Below, piece by piece: positions 55,589-63,995 of a stretch of DNA of 64,000 bases. The stretch's first letter is position 1. The number at the start of each line of letters is the position of its first letter. The stretch lies in contig CAMKLV010000009.1 of the NCBI GenBank assembly GCA_946413695.1, positions 11,174 to 75,173 on the forward strand, read 5' to 3'. The stretch is from Firm-04 sp946413695. GTDB taxonomy: Bacteria > Bacillota > Clostridia > Oscillospirales > Ruminococcaceae. Made by a program: the position numbers and the translations under genes. The notes beneath the pieces were generated by a model that was given only the letters and a program-made list of their open reading frames with translations, searched no databases and was not told where the DNA came from.

Positions 55589-56770
55589 ATGGCAACGCAA
55601 TCCGCACATGCCGGAAGACTTCCCGTCCTTCCGAAGCCGCATCCGTTCGGCGCAGCAGTGATGTCCTTCTGCAAGGCACAGCCGGTTCTGGTGATCGCAT
55701 TTCTTGCGGCGGTCATCACGATGTTCCTCGTCCCGCCGGATGCAAAATATCTGGAATACTGCAACCGCACGGTTCTGATCCAGCTGTTCGGTCTGATGAC
55801 AGCCGTCGCGGGCATCCGCAGCATCGGCGTATTCGATGCGGTCACAGGGACGCTCCTGCGCAAAACGGGAACCGTCCGGCGACTCGGCACGGTGCTGATG
55901 CTGATCTGCTTTTTCACCTCCATGCTCGTGACAAACGATGTGGTGCTGCTGACATTTGTCCCGCTGACGCTGATGCTCCGGCAGCAGCTCGCAGACGAAA
56001 AGAACTGCATCCTGACAATCGTGCTGGAGACAGCCGCCGCAAATCTCGGCAGTATGCTGACACCGGTCGGCAACCCGCAGAATCTCTATCTCTACGATTA
56101 TTTCCGGATCAGTGCCGGCACATTTCTGCGCGTGATGCTGCCCGCGGGCGCCGTCAGCCTGATTCTGCTTCTGCTGCTCTGCCGCCTGCTCCCGAACGCC
56201 GCATGCAAGGCGCCGGAGCAGAAAACGCCGCAGATTTCGAGAACGCATGCAGCCGCATATTTGATTCTGTTCGCGCTGTGTCTCTGCTGCGTGTTCCGCC
56301 TGATTCCGGATCTTGTGCTGCTCCCGATCGTCATCCTCACCGCGCTGATCTTTGACCGCAGCCTGCTGAAAAAAGTCGATTACGCACTGCTTGCGACATT
56401 CGTCTGCTTCTTTGTGTTTGTCGGCAACATCGGCAGAATCGGCGCCGTGCGGGATGCAGTCTCCAGCATGCTGACAGGGCATGAGCTGCTGATTCCGGCG
56501 CTGCTCTCGCAGGTGATCAGCAATGTACCGGCAGCCGTGATGCTTGCAGGCTTTACGGATGCGGGCACATCGCTGCTGCTCGGCGTCAATCTCGGCGGAC
56601 TCGGCACAATGATCGCATCGCTTGCGAGCCTGATCTCGTTCCAGTTCTACCGCAAATCCGAGGGCGCACAGACTGCGCGTTATTTCCGCGTATTCACGGT
56701 GATCAATTTCACCATGCTCCTGATTCTGCTGCTCTTTGAATCCCTCGTGATCGGCATCGCCGCACGGTGA
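55589..56770 (+). CDS. ArsB/SLC13-like anion permease
   Basis: A 393-residue integral membrane protein with about ten segments. It has features of the ion transporter superfamily: IQLFGLMTAVAGIRSIGVFDAV, MLVTNDVVLLTFVPLTLML, NLGSMLTPVGNPQNLYLYDY and the C-terminal ISNVPAAVMLAGF, where the paired TND and SNVPA motifs define the substrate path. Substrate may be arsenite, citrate or another anion and is not clear. AAAGAGG precedes the ATG. Convergent with the serpin operon. Confidence 0.87.
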   Translation: MATQSAHAGRLPVLPKPHPFGAAVMSFCKAQPVLVIAFLAAVITMFLVPPDAKYLEYCNRTVLIQLFGLMTAVAGIRSIGVFDAVTGTLLRKTGTVRRLGTVLMLICFFTSMLVTNDVVLLTFVPLTLMLRQQLADEKNCILTIVLETAAANLGSMLTPVGNPQNLYLYDYFRISAGTFLRVMLPAGAVSLILLLLLCRLLPNAACKAPEQKTPQISRTHAAAYLILFALCLCCVFRLIPDLVLLPIVILTALIFDRSLLKKVDYALLATFVCFFVFVGNIGRIGAVRDAVSSMLTGHELLIPALLSQVISNVPAAVMLAGFTDAGTSLLLGVNLGGLGTMIASLASLISFQFYRKSEGAQTARYFRVFTVINFTMLLILLLFESLVIGIAAR

Positions 56771-56786
56771 TTCTGAATAACAAAAC

Positions 56787-56830
56787 AAAATCCGCTGAAA
56801 CATGCAGACATGCACATTTCAGCGGATTTT
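56787..56830. terminator. Bidirectional terminator
   Basis: AAAATCCGCTGAAA and TTTCAGCGGATTTT form a 14-bp stem between the convergent permease and serpin genes, with T tracts on both sides. Confidence 0.92.
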
Positions 56831-56853
56831 TTCTATCCTGCGTTCAGGGAGAT

Positions 56854-58395
56854 TTACTTCTGCGCCGGATTCATCACATAGCCCATGAAGATCGGCAGAT
56901 TGGTATCATTGTCCAGAATCATGAACAGGAACGGACGGTTAAGAAAGACCTCTTTTCTTTCAAGCGGTCCGCAGTTGCCTGCTATCATGACTGCTGTTAC
57001 GGCAGCGGCTCTCGTGCCTTCTTCATCCACTTCGATGAAAGTCTTGTGCAGCACTTCGCTGATATAGGAATCCGGAATTGTGTTCAGGTTGGTCAGATCT
57101 GCGATGCCCGGTTCAAATGCCTTTTTCAGACCCATTGTCTGCAATGTATCCTTGAGCTTCTTATTGTACTCAAATTTGAATTTCGGCATCAGAGTCAGGA
57201 CGGTATCTTCCGATGCAGAACCAAGCAGCTTGCCGAGCGCTTCTCCGTCCAGATCCTTGATGTACTCGGAGACTGTTGTCCCCTCATTCGGCAGCACAGC
57301 CGCGAAGCTGAATTTGCCGCCCTTGTAGGGCTTGATAAAGCCGGTCGCTTTTCCGTCATCGAGATAGGTGGCTTCGACTCCGTTCATGTATTTCACTGCG
57401 ACCTGCTGACCGTCCTCGCAGGTGAAATCGCCGGGATTGACGTTATGAGACTGATACTTTGTCTGCCACTCCGCATCGAACGCCACCGCATTGATCAGAT
57501 ACATGATCTCCTCATTGCTGATCTGCTGAATCAGGGACGGAATCATCTCATTCGTGTTGGTGTTCACCCAGCCGTTGATATCATCAACGGTTGACTGATT
57601 GAACGGCGCTTTGAAGAAATCCGCGTTGTAGTAGGTTTTTGTTGTCTTAAGGAATGCGTCCGGCACGATCAGGCGCTCCGCATCATCGCGCGCCCAAATC
57701 GAGTTTGCGATATGAAGCTTTGCCTCATTTTCCGCGGTCAGATTCTTGATGTAATCCGCATAGTATGCATTGAGATTTTCCATATCGAGATCGCCGCCGA
57801 GCACCTTTTCCATTTCGGCAAGCGTCTCACCCTTTGCGCCGTTCGCGGTCATGCCGAGCGCGAGCGAAACCGAAAGCGGCGAGATCAGCAGGTTCTTCTG
57901 CTGCTCGTTTTCCAGACGGTGCTTGCTCTCATCAAGGTCGGTTTCGCGCAGCAGATTTGCCGCAAATCCGAGCTGCGAGCTGATGAATGCGCTGTCCGCC
58001 TTTTTGCCCGCGACTTCATCTGCATCCATGTCCGCGGTCAGGCAGACGGTCTTTCCGACCGGTGCAGGCGGCTGCACCGCGGGACCGAGTGTCGGGCGCT
58101 TTTTCGCGATGTATTCGAGGATCGCGACGGTGTCATCTTTGGTGACATCGCCGTCGCCGTTGACATCCGCAAGCTGCTTGCCTTGTGCGGAGATCACCGC
58201 TGTTTTGTCCTCAGCGGAATAGCGCGCGAGCAGCACAGCATCGGATACATCGACGCTGTGATCGAGGTTGATATCGCCGTAATCATAGCTGTCTGCGGGT
58301 GTTTCATCCGCTGCGGAAACCGCTGACGGTACGCACATGCTGCAGAGCAGCAGGCAGCCTGCAAACAGTGCTGAGATACGATTCAAATGCTTCAT
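56854..58395 (-). CDS. Secreted dockerin-serpin 1
   Basis: A 513-residue secreted protease inhibitor. The signal peptide covers about 1-28 (ALFAGCLLLCSMCVPSAVSA). A type I-like dockerin (about 40-102) has two calcium loops, DINLDHSVDVSDAVLLARY and DVNGDGDVTKDDTVAILEY. The serpin domain (about 135-513) has NLLISPLSVSLALGMTANGA and ends NRPFLFMILDN. The hinge EEGTRAAAVTA fits inhibitory serpins. By alignment register P1 falls near MIAGN-CG. It would dock on a cellulosome scaffoldin and shield it from proteases. Last of three serpins; start set by GGAG 7 bases before the ATG at 58395. Confidence 0.92.
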   Translation of the reverse strand: MKHLNRISALFAGCLLLCSMCVPSAVSAADETPADSYDYGDINLDHSVDVSDAVLLARYSAEDKTAVISAQGKQLADVNGDGDVTKDDTVAILEYIAKKRPTLGPAVQPPAPVGKTVCLTADMDADEVAGKKADSAFISSQLGFAANLLRETDLDESKHRLENEQQKNLLISPLSVSLALGMTANGAKGETLAEMEKVLGGDLDMENLNAYYADYIKNLTAENEAKLHIANSIWARDDAERLIVPDAFLKTTKTYYNADFFKAPFNQSTVDDINGWVNTNTNEMIPSLIQQISNEEIMYLINAVAFDAEWQTKYQSHNVNPGDFTCEDGQQVAVKYMNGVEATYLDDGKATGFIKPYKGGKFSFAAVLPNEGTTVSEYIKDLDGEALGKLLGSASEDTVLTLMPKFKFEYNKKLKDTLQTMGLKKAFEPGIADLTNLNTIPDSYISEVLHKTFIEVDEEGTRAAAVTAVMIAGNCGPLERKEVFLNRPFLFMILDNDTNLPIFMGYVMNPAQK

Positions 58396-58411
58396 AATCA
58401 TACTCCTCTCG

Positions 58412-59941
58412 TTATTCGGGCTTCTGCGCCGGATTCATCACATAGCCCATGAACACGGGGATGTGATGCACCTCATCCATGATGACAAAGATGAACGGAC
58501 GGTTCAGATCCACGCGCTTCGGCTCCGGCTCAACAGCTGTTTTTTCCAGCATTTCGACGGCGGTGACAGCCCCGGCCTTTGTGCCGTTTTCATCGAGCTG
58601 GATGAAGGTCTTGTGCAGCACTCTGCCGATGTAGGCATCGCCCTCGTTCAGTCCGGTAAAGTCTGAAAGTTTATCATCGAAAGCGGCAGGCATGCCGAGA
58701 TTCTTGAGCGCACCGGAAAGCTCGGTATCATAAGCAAACTTGAACTTCGGCATTGTCGTAATCACAGGGCATTGCTGCCGCTTGTTCAGCAGCTTTTGCA
58801 GCGATTCCTTTGTCATCATGCCGATGTAATCTTCAACGGTCACGCTCTTGGATTCCTTCGGCAGGATCGCAGCAAAGCTGTAGCCGCAGTCCTTGTAATA
58901 CTTGACAAAGCCGGTCGCGTACGCATCCTCAAGATAGATACCCAGCTTTGCATAGAGCATATCCGTCTCAAATGCCTCGCCGTCATACGGCGTAAACTTG
59001 CTCTTGAAAACTTCATCGGTGGTGTAGGGCGTTTCCCATTCCGCCTCAAACGCCAGCGCGTTGATGAGATACATGAACACATCATCGCTCGGGAATTTAT
59101 CAAGCAGCTCGGGGATCATTTCGTGTGTGTTCTCGTTCACCCAGCCGTTGATGTCATCGAGCGTCTGCTGATTGAACGGTGCGCGGAATGCATCGGCGCC
59201 GTAGTAATTTGCATTGGTCTGCAAAAATTCCTGCGGCACGGAGATCTGCGGCGCGTCCTTGATCCAGATCGAATTTGCCGGATAGAGCGCGGCTTTTTCG
59301 TTGTTCGGCAGCGTGTTCAGCAGGTCTTTGTAATAGGCGTTGAGATCCGCGATTTTGAGGTCGCCGCCGAGGACATTCTCCATTTCGGAGAGTGTCTGCT
59401 CTCTTGCGCCGTTTGCGGTCATGGAGAGCGCAACGGAGACCGAAAGCGGCGAAATCAGCAGATTCTTCCGCTCCTCATTGCTGCGGTCGGATTCCTTGAA
59501 CAAACCTGCTGCAAATGCATACTGACTGTCTGTGAATGCTTCATCAACGGTTTTTGCTTCGGCATCTGCCGCCTTGATGTCCTGCATCAGATTGACGGTC
59601 TTCCCGACAGGCGAAGGCGGCTGCTCCGGTCCGAGTGTCGGGCGCTTTTTCGCGATGTATTCGAGGATTGCGACGGTGTCATCTTTGGTGACATCGCCGT
59701 CGCCGTTGGCATCCGCAAGCTGCTTGCCTTGTGCGGAGATCACCGCTGTTTTGTCCTCGGCGGAATAGCGCGCGAGCAGCACTGCATCGGAAACATCGAC
59801 GCTGTGATCGAGGTTGATATCGCCGTAATCATAGCTGTCGGCGGGTGTTTCATCCGCTGCGGAAACCGCTGACGGTACGCACATGCTGCTGAGCAGCAGG
59901 CAGCCAGCGAACAGTGCTGAGATACGATTCAAATGCTTCAT
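58412..59941 (-). CDS. Secreted dockerin-serpin 2
   Basis: A 509-residue paralogue. Signal peptide and dockerin (about 1-105) are almost identical to serpin 1 at protein and DNA level. The serpin body is more diverged: NLLISPLSVSVALSMTANGA, then hinge DENGTKAGAVTAVEM (Gly at P11 in place of Ala). The reactive loop region reads MLEKTAVEPEPK, so P1 may be Lys or Glu and the target protease differs from that of serpins 1 and 3. RBS AAAGGAG precedes the ATG. It is 16 bases after serpin 3 and 16 bases before serpin 1. Confidence 0.92.
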   Translation of the reverse strand: MKHLNRISALFAGCLLLSSMCVPSAVSAADETPADSYDYGDINLDHSVDVSDAVLLARYSAEDKTAVISAQGKQLADANGDGDVTKDDTVAILEYIAKKRPTLGPEQPPSPVGKTVNLMQDIKAADAEAKTVDEAFTDSQYAFAAGLFKESDRSNEERKNLLISPLSVSVALSMTANGAREQTLSEMENVLGGDLKIADLNAYYKDLLNTLPNNEKAALYPANSIWIKDAPQISVPQEFLQTNANYYGADAFRAPFNQQTLDDINGWVNENTHEMIPELLDKFPSDDVFMYLINALAFEAEWETPYTTDEVFKSKFTPYDGEAFETDMLYAKLGIYLEDAYATGFVKYYKDCGYSFAAILPKESKSVTVEDYIGMMTKESLQKLLNKRQQCPVITTMPKFKFAYDTELSGALKNLGMPAAFDDKLSDFTGLNEGDAYIGRVLHKTFIQLDENGTKAGAVTAVEMLEKTAVEPEPKRVDLNRPFIFVIMDEVHHIPVFMGYVMNPAQKPE

Positions 59942-59957
59942 AATAACACTCCTTTCG

Positions 59958-61493
59958 TTATTCGGGCTTCTGTGTCGGATCCATCACATAGCCGATAAAC
60001 ACCGGCAGCTTATTCTCATTATCCACGATCATGAACAGGAACGGGCGATCCAGATTGACGCGCTTCGGTTCCTCCGGCATTGCCGCGTCCGCTGCGCTAA
60101 TCGCTGTTACCGCGGCAGCCTTCGTGCCCTTCTCATCGACCTGGATAAAGGTCTTGTGCATCACCTTGCTGATTCTCGTGCCGGGGATCTCATTCAGTCC
60201 GGTCAGGTCTGCTGTGTCTGAGAATGCGATATTCATTCCCATTTTCTGCAGCGCCGGAACGAGCGATGTGCCGTAATCAAAGGAGAATCTCGGCATCGTT
60301 GTGTAGACGGTGTCATAGCTTGCGGAATTCAGCAGCTTTTGCAGCGAATCCGCATTCATGTTCTTGATGTAGTCCGCAACGGTTGTGCCCTCGTTCGGCA
60401 GCACCGCGGCGAAGCTGTATTTGCCGCCCTTGTAATCCTTCATGAAGCCGGTCGCCTTGCCGTCATCGAGATAGATGCCAAGATCATCATGCATCATGTC
60501 CGCGGTGACCTCGGTGCCGTCTGCAAGCGTGAATTTGCCCTCACGCACCTGTTCATCGAGCAGCGGCCATTCCCATGCGCCGTCAAACGCAACCGCATTG
60601 ATCAGATACATGATCTCGTCATCATAGATTTTGTCAGTCAGCTTCGGGATCATGTCCATGGTGTTTTTCTTCACCCATCCATTGATATCGTCCACGGTGC
60701 TCTGGTCAAACGGTGCCTTGTAGAAATCCGCGCTGTAATAGGATTTCGTTGTCCTGAGGAATGCGTCCGGCACGATCAGCCGCGCTGCATTGTCGCGCGC
60801 CCAGATCGAATTTGCGATGTGCATTTCCGCGCCCTCCTGCGAGGGGAGATTCTTCACATAATCCGCATAATATGCGTTGAGATTTTCGATCGTGAGATCG
60901 CCGCCGAACAGGTTTTCCATTTCGCTGAGGGTCCCGCCCTTTGCGCCGTTTGCCGCCATGCCGAGCGCAAGCGAAACCGAAAGCGGCGAGATCATCAGAT
61001 TCTTCGGTGCTTCATTTTCCCCGCGTTCCGCGCTCTCCATGCGGTCGGTCTCGCGCAGGAGATTTGCCGTGAATCCGAGCTGCGCACGGATGAATGCGCT
61101 GTCCGCCTTTTTGCCCGCAACTTCGTCCGCATTGAGATTCTCCGTCAGGCAGACTGCCTTGCTGACAGGCTCCTGCGGCTGCTGCACACCGAGCACCGCA
61201 CGCTTCTTCGCGATGTACTCGAGAATCTGCAGCGTGTCATCCTTCGTGACCTCGCCGTCGCGGTTGACATCGGCATTGCCTCTGCCCTCTGCGGAAATCT
61301 TCGCGGATTGATCCTCTGCGTTGAAGCGGGCAAGCAGCACCGCATCGGAAACGTCGATCTGCTGATCGAGGTTGACATCGCCGTAGAGCGGTTTTGCCGG
61401 CTCATCGGCGAACGCGGAAAGGGGTGTGACACAGGTCCCCGAAAGGATGCATAGCGCCATGGCAGCTGCGATGTGTTTGACTGATGTTTTCAT
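59958..61493 (-). CDS. Secreted dockerin-serpin 3, first gene of operon
   Basis: A 511-residue paralogue with a different signal peptide (HIAAAMALCILSGTCVTPLSA) and a related dockerin (DVNLDQQIDVSDAVLLARF and DVNRDGEVTKDDTLQILEY). Serpin body: NLMISPLSVSLALGMAANGA; hinge DEKGTKAAAVTAISA; reactive loop SAADAAMPEEPK, giving small residues (Ala) at P1, as for elastase- or subtilisin-type targets. The start at 61493 is set by GGGAGGG. It follows a sigma-A promoter and leads the three-gene operon. Confidence 0.92.
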   Translation of the reverse strand: MKTSVKHIAAAMALCILSGTCVTPLSAFADEPAKPLYGDVNLDQQIDVSDAVLLARFNAEDQSAKISAEGRGNADVNRDGEVTKDDTLQILEYIAKKRAVLGVQQPQEPVSKAVCLTENLNADEVAGKKADSAFIRAQLGFTANLLRETDRMESAERGENEAPKNLMISPLSVSLALGMAANGAKGGTLSEMENLFGGDLTIENLNAYYADYVKNLPSQEGAEMHIANSIWARDNAARLIVPDAFLRTTKSYYSADFYKAPFDQSTVDDINGWVKKNTMDMIPKLTDKIYDDEIMYLINAVAFDGAWEWPLLDEQVREGKFTLADGTEVTADMMHDDLGIYLDDGKATGFMKDYKGGKYSFAAVLPNEGTTVADYIKNMNADSLQKLLNSASYDTVYTTMPRFSFDYGTSLVPALQKMGMNIAFSDTADLTGLNEIPGTRISKVMHKTFIQVDEKGTKAAAVTAISAADAAMPEEPKRVNLDRPFLFMIVDNENKLPVFIGYVMDPTQKPE

Positions 61494-61559
61494 AAAAATC
61501 CCTCCCATAAAAATGTTACCCGTTTTTTTTGCAGACAGCGCCCTACTGTCCTCAATTAA

Positions 61560-61588
61560 ATCTTATCACTCCTGCACAAAAAAGTCAA
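61560..61588 (-). promoter_or_regulatory. Promoter of the serpin operon
   Basis: On the minus strand TTGACT (61583-61588) and TAAGAT (61560-61565), spacer 17, 67 bases before the serpin 3 start. Confidence 0.82.
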
Positions 61589-61908
61589 TGATCTGTACAA
61601 CGAAATGCACGATGAAAAAAATTTTATATTTGGTGTAACCGTAAAACTGCACAAATCCGGACGTGCTGTTTTATGCACTATACCAAATACTATATATAAT
61701 GCCCACTGCGGACAAAACCCGATCACAGAATTTTGCTTCGGAAATCCCCGTGATCACTCGTCAAATGAACCAAAAGCGCTCTTGTGTATCTGCCATAAAA
61801 TCCGGATGCTGCTTTTGTGCACTCCGACAAAGTTGTATTAATAATATTGACAAGTCAGCAGAAACGTGTTATAGCGCAATCACAAGTTAAAACAAAGATG
61901 TTTACAGC
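61589..61908. other. Gene-free AT-rich intergenic region
   Basis: No supported gene. A possible extra promoter lies near 61848-61876 (TTGACA, 17-base spacer, TATAGC) ahead of the one at 61909. Open frames here lack ribosome binding sites. Confidence 0.5.
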
Positions 61909-61937
61909 TTTACAAATCACAATTATCATGTTATAAT
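61909..61937 (+). promoter_or_regulatory. Promoter of the NAD(P)-binding/Rrf2 operon
   Basis: TTTACA (61909-61914) and TATAAT (61932-61937), spacer 17, 15 bases before the start codon. The short leader leaves only a weak AGCAGG RBS. Confidence 0.75.
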
Positions 61938-61952
61938 CAGCAGGTACACATT

Positions 61953-62582
61953 ATGAAAATCGCAGTTGTTTGTGCAAACGGCAAGGCAGGTCAGCTGATC
62001 ACAAAAGAGGCTGTTGACAGAGGGATTGATGTGACGGCTTTCGTCCGCGGCGAAAACAAATCCGCTGCGCCGAAGGCAGTCATCAAGGATCTCTTTGCAA
62101 GCACAAAGGATGATCTGACGCCCTTTGATGCAGTCATTGATGCCGCAGGCGCGTGGACACCTGATACCGTTCATATCGTTCCGGATGCGGTCAAGTATCT
62201 CGCTGATCTTCTCAGAGAAACCGGTACAAGACTGCTGGTTGTCGGCGGAGCAGGCAGTCTGTTCGTGGATCAGGAACATACCAAGACCGTTTTTGATGTC
62301 ACCCCCTTCCCCGAAGCAGCGGTCCCTGTTGTCAAGGCACATCAGGCTGCTCTGGATGCGCTCCGCGAATATGATGATGTCAATTGGACATACATCAGCC
62401 CTGCAGGCGATTTTCAGGCGGACGGCAAACGCACCGGCAGATATCTGCTCGGCGGCGAGGAGCTGATTCTCAGCGCAGCGGGCGAAAGTATCATCAGCTA
62501 TGCAGACTATGCGATTGCAATGATCGACGAGGTTGTAAACGGCGGTCATATCAAGCAGTGCATCGGCGTTGTAAAGGAATAA
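61953..62582 (+). CDS. NAD(P)-binding protein, NmrA/YwnB-like
   Basis: A 209-residue Rossmann-fold protein. The dinucleotide-binding start is MKIAVVCANGKAGQLITKEA (G-x-x-G-x-x-x type), followed by DVTAFVRGENKS, FDAVIDAAGAW, TRLLVVGGAGSLFVD and WTYISPAGDFQADGKR, as in atypical short-chain dehydrogenases of the YwnB/NmrA group. Likely a redox-sensing or reductase enzyme. The next gene, 15 bases on, is an Rrf2 regulator, an arrangement known from ywnA/ywnB. Confidence 0.87.
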   Translation: MKIAVVCANGKAGQLITKEAVDRGIDVTAFVRGENKSAAPKAVIKDLFASTKDDLTPFDAVIDAAGAWTPDTVHIVPDAVKYLADLLRETGTRLLVVGGAGSLFVDQEHTKTVFDVTPFPEAAVPVVKAHQAALDALREYDDVNWTYISPAGDFQADGKRTGRYLLGGEELILSAAGESIISYADYAIAMIDEVVNGGHIKQCIGVVKE

Positions 62583-62597
62583 GAGAGATGATAGTCT

Positions 62598-63035
62598 ATG
62601 CAGATCACAAGTAAATTCACGGCGGCGGTGCATATCCTCATCTGCATTTCGGTCTTTGACGGACAGATGCGCGTGACGAGCGATGTGCTCGTGGGCAGTA
62701 CGGGCGTCAACGCGGTCATTGTGCGCAATGTGCTGTCGCAGCTCAAAGCGGCGGAAATTGTCGAGACCCGTCAGGGCAGCGGCGGTGCGCATCTCGCAAA
62801 ACCGCTCGATCAGATCACGCTGTATGATATTTACAAAGCGGTGGACTGCACAGACGATGACGGTCTTTTCCGGTTTCACGGCAGCCCCAATCCGGAATGT
62901 CCCGTCGGGCGGAATATCCACAGGGTTATGGACGGCAAACTTGCGGCTGCACAGCGGGCGCTGGAAACCGAGCTGAAAGGTACAACACTTGCGGAAGTGG
63001 TCGCCGAAACACAGAAAATCATCGGCGAAGAATGA
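62598..63035 (+). CDS. Rrf2-family transcriptional regulator, YwnA-like
   Basis: A 145-residue Rrf2 protein. The winged HTH covers about 1-85: MQITSKFTAAVHILICISVF, VNAVIVRNVLSQLKAAEIVE and GSGGAHLAKPLDQITLYDIY. Only two Cys follow (DCTDDDG and PECPVG), so an iron-sulfur cluster as in IscR is unlikely, though thiol sensing is possible. It probably controls the upstream reductase-like gene. AGAGATG-type weak RBS before the ATG. Confidence 0.87.
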   Translation: MQITSKFTAAVHILICISVFDGQMRVTSDVLVGSTGVNAVIVRNVLSQLKAAEIVETRQGSGGAHLAKPLDQITLYDIYKAVDCTDDDGLFRFHGSPNPECPVGRNIHRVMDGKLAAAQRALETELKGTTLAEVVAETQKIIGEE

Positions 63036-63089
63036 ATCAGGCGTGTGCGGACGGCTTGTCGGCACACGCTTTCCATAAAAGGTGAGCAT

Positions 63090-63587
63090 ATGAACAAAGC
63101 CGAAGAACTGATCCGTTTCCTGCTGGCAGAGCGAAAGGAACTCCGCGGAACGGAAATCCCCGAAACCGAAGCCGAACAATTCAGGATGTACCGGAGCCTT
63201 GTCAATATCCGCCCTGCCGTCAGAGCGGACGAGGAATTTTTACAGGCGGAGGACGCATATCTCTCGGCGCTGACCGCGCAAAAGGGCATCACGGATATTG
63301 CTGACCTGTCCCCCGCTGAGGACGGCATCTATCTCTGGAAAGGCGACATCACCACGCTGAAATGCGGCGCGATTGTCAACGCGGCAAATACCGGCATGAC
63401 GGGCTGCTGGCAGCCGTGTCACAGCTGCATCGACAACTGCATCCATACATTTGCAGGTGTGCGGCTGCGGTACAAATGCGCGCAGATCATGGAGGCGCAG
63501 GGGCATGCGGAACCGACCGGCAGCGCAAAGATCACGCCCGCCTACAATCTGCCCTGCGGCTATGTAATGCGGTCTATGCCTGCGTGA
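63090..63587 (+). pseudogene. Truncated zinc-macrodomain protein (SirTM-linked ADP-ribosyl hydrolase)
   Basis: A 165-codon frame for the N-terminal two thirds of a zinc-dependent macrodomain. It has KGDITTLKCGAIVNAANTGM and GCWQPCHSCIDNCIHTFAG with the Cys/His zinc ligands, then EPTGSAKITPAYNLPCGYV. The expected continuation (YVIHTVGP and the C-terminal helices) is missing; the frame leaves homology after about 63566 and stops at 63587. Such proteins remove ADP-ribose added by the neighbouring sirtuin SirTM. Here the locus is deleted internally and the protein is probably inactive. AAAGG before the ATG at 63090. Confidence 0.8.
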
Positions 63588-63676
63588 ATTTCGGCGAGGC
63601 ATATGTCCCCGGGCAGATCAGGAAACAGAGCATCTGCATCAACGGGGATATTCACGATGTGCTGTGCAGGCTGTGA
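63572..63676 (+). pseudogene. C-terminal remnant of a SirTM-type sirtuin
   Basis: In another frame, starting at the point where macrodomain homology ends, the sequence encodes VYACVNFGEAYVPGQIRKQ and SICINGDIHDVL and then stops. This resembles the last 35 residues of macrodomain-linked sirtuins. The rest of the sirtuin is absent. It overlaps the tail of the macrodomain frame and has no start of its own. Confidence 0.65.
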
Positions 63677-63695
63677 TACAGAAAAGATATAAAAA

Positions 63696-63730
63696 TATAA
63701 GCCGCTCCGATCAACGCGAATCGGAGCGGC
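63696..63730 (+). terminator. Intrinsic terminator after the macrodomain/sirtuin remnant
   Basis: AAGCCGCTCCGAT pairs with ATCGGAGCGGCTT (13 bp, loop CAACGCGA) followed by TGTTTT. Same hairpin as 41598-41640 with one compensating base-pair change. Confidence 0.85.
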
Positions 63731-63738
63731 TTTGTTTT

Positions 63739-63995
63739 ATTACAATATATACGGGGATAATATCCCCAGTGGGGGTATGGGGGCAACAATGCTAACAACT
63801 TAAGGTGTTGCGCTTCCAAGTGAATTGCGCTGCAATTCACTTAGGGGCGCCCTCTATCGCAGGGCGCCCCTCTCCGAAAAACGATCCACCGGATCGTTTT
63901 ATCGGATTCACCCCTGCGGAGCTCCTTGCGCAGGGGCATTTCGCACTCTGCGGAGCGCGACCAGAGGCGCTGCCTCTGGACTCCGCGAGCTTTTA
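63739..63995. repeat. Chain of modular hairpins at the right end of the window
   Basis: Successive hairpins GGGGATA-ATATCCCC, GTGAATTGC-GCT-GCAATTCAC, AGGGGCGCCC-...-GGGCGCCCCT, AAAACGATCC-ACC-GGATCGTTTT, CCCCTGCG-...-CGCAGGGG and CAGAGGC-GCT-GCCTCTG. Several units are inverted variants of those at 55345-55521. No gene is supported here. Confidence 0.75.

Noticed and set aside
55568..56815. 415-codon minus-strand frame opposite the permease
   Set aside because: Shadow frame with extreme His, Gln, Cys and Arg content; the plus-strand frame encodes a clear membrane transporter.
61605..61890. Plus-strand ORFs in the AT-rich gap upstream of the NAD(P)-binding gene
   Set aside because: No ribosome binding site and no recognisable protein pattern; overlapping frames of similar length.
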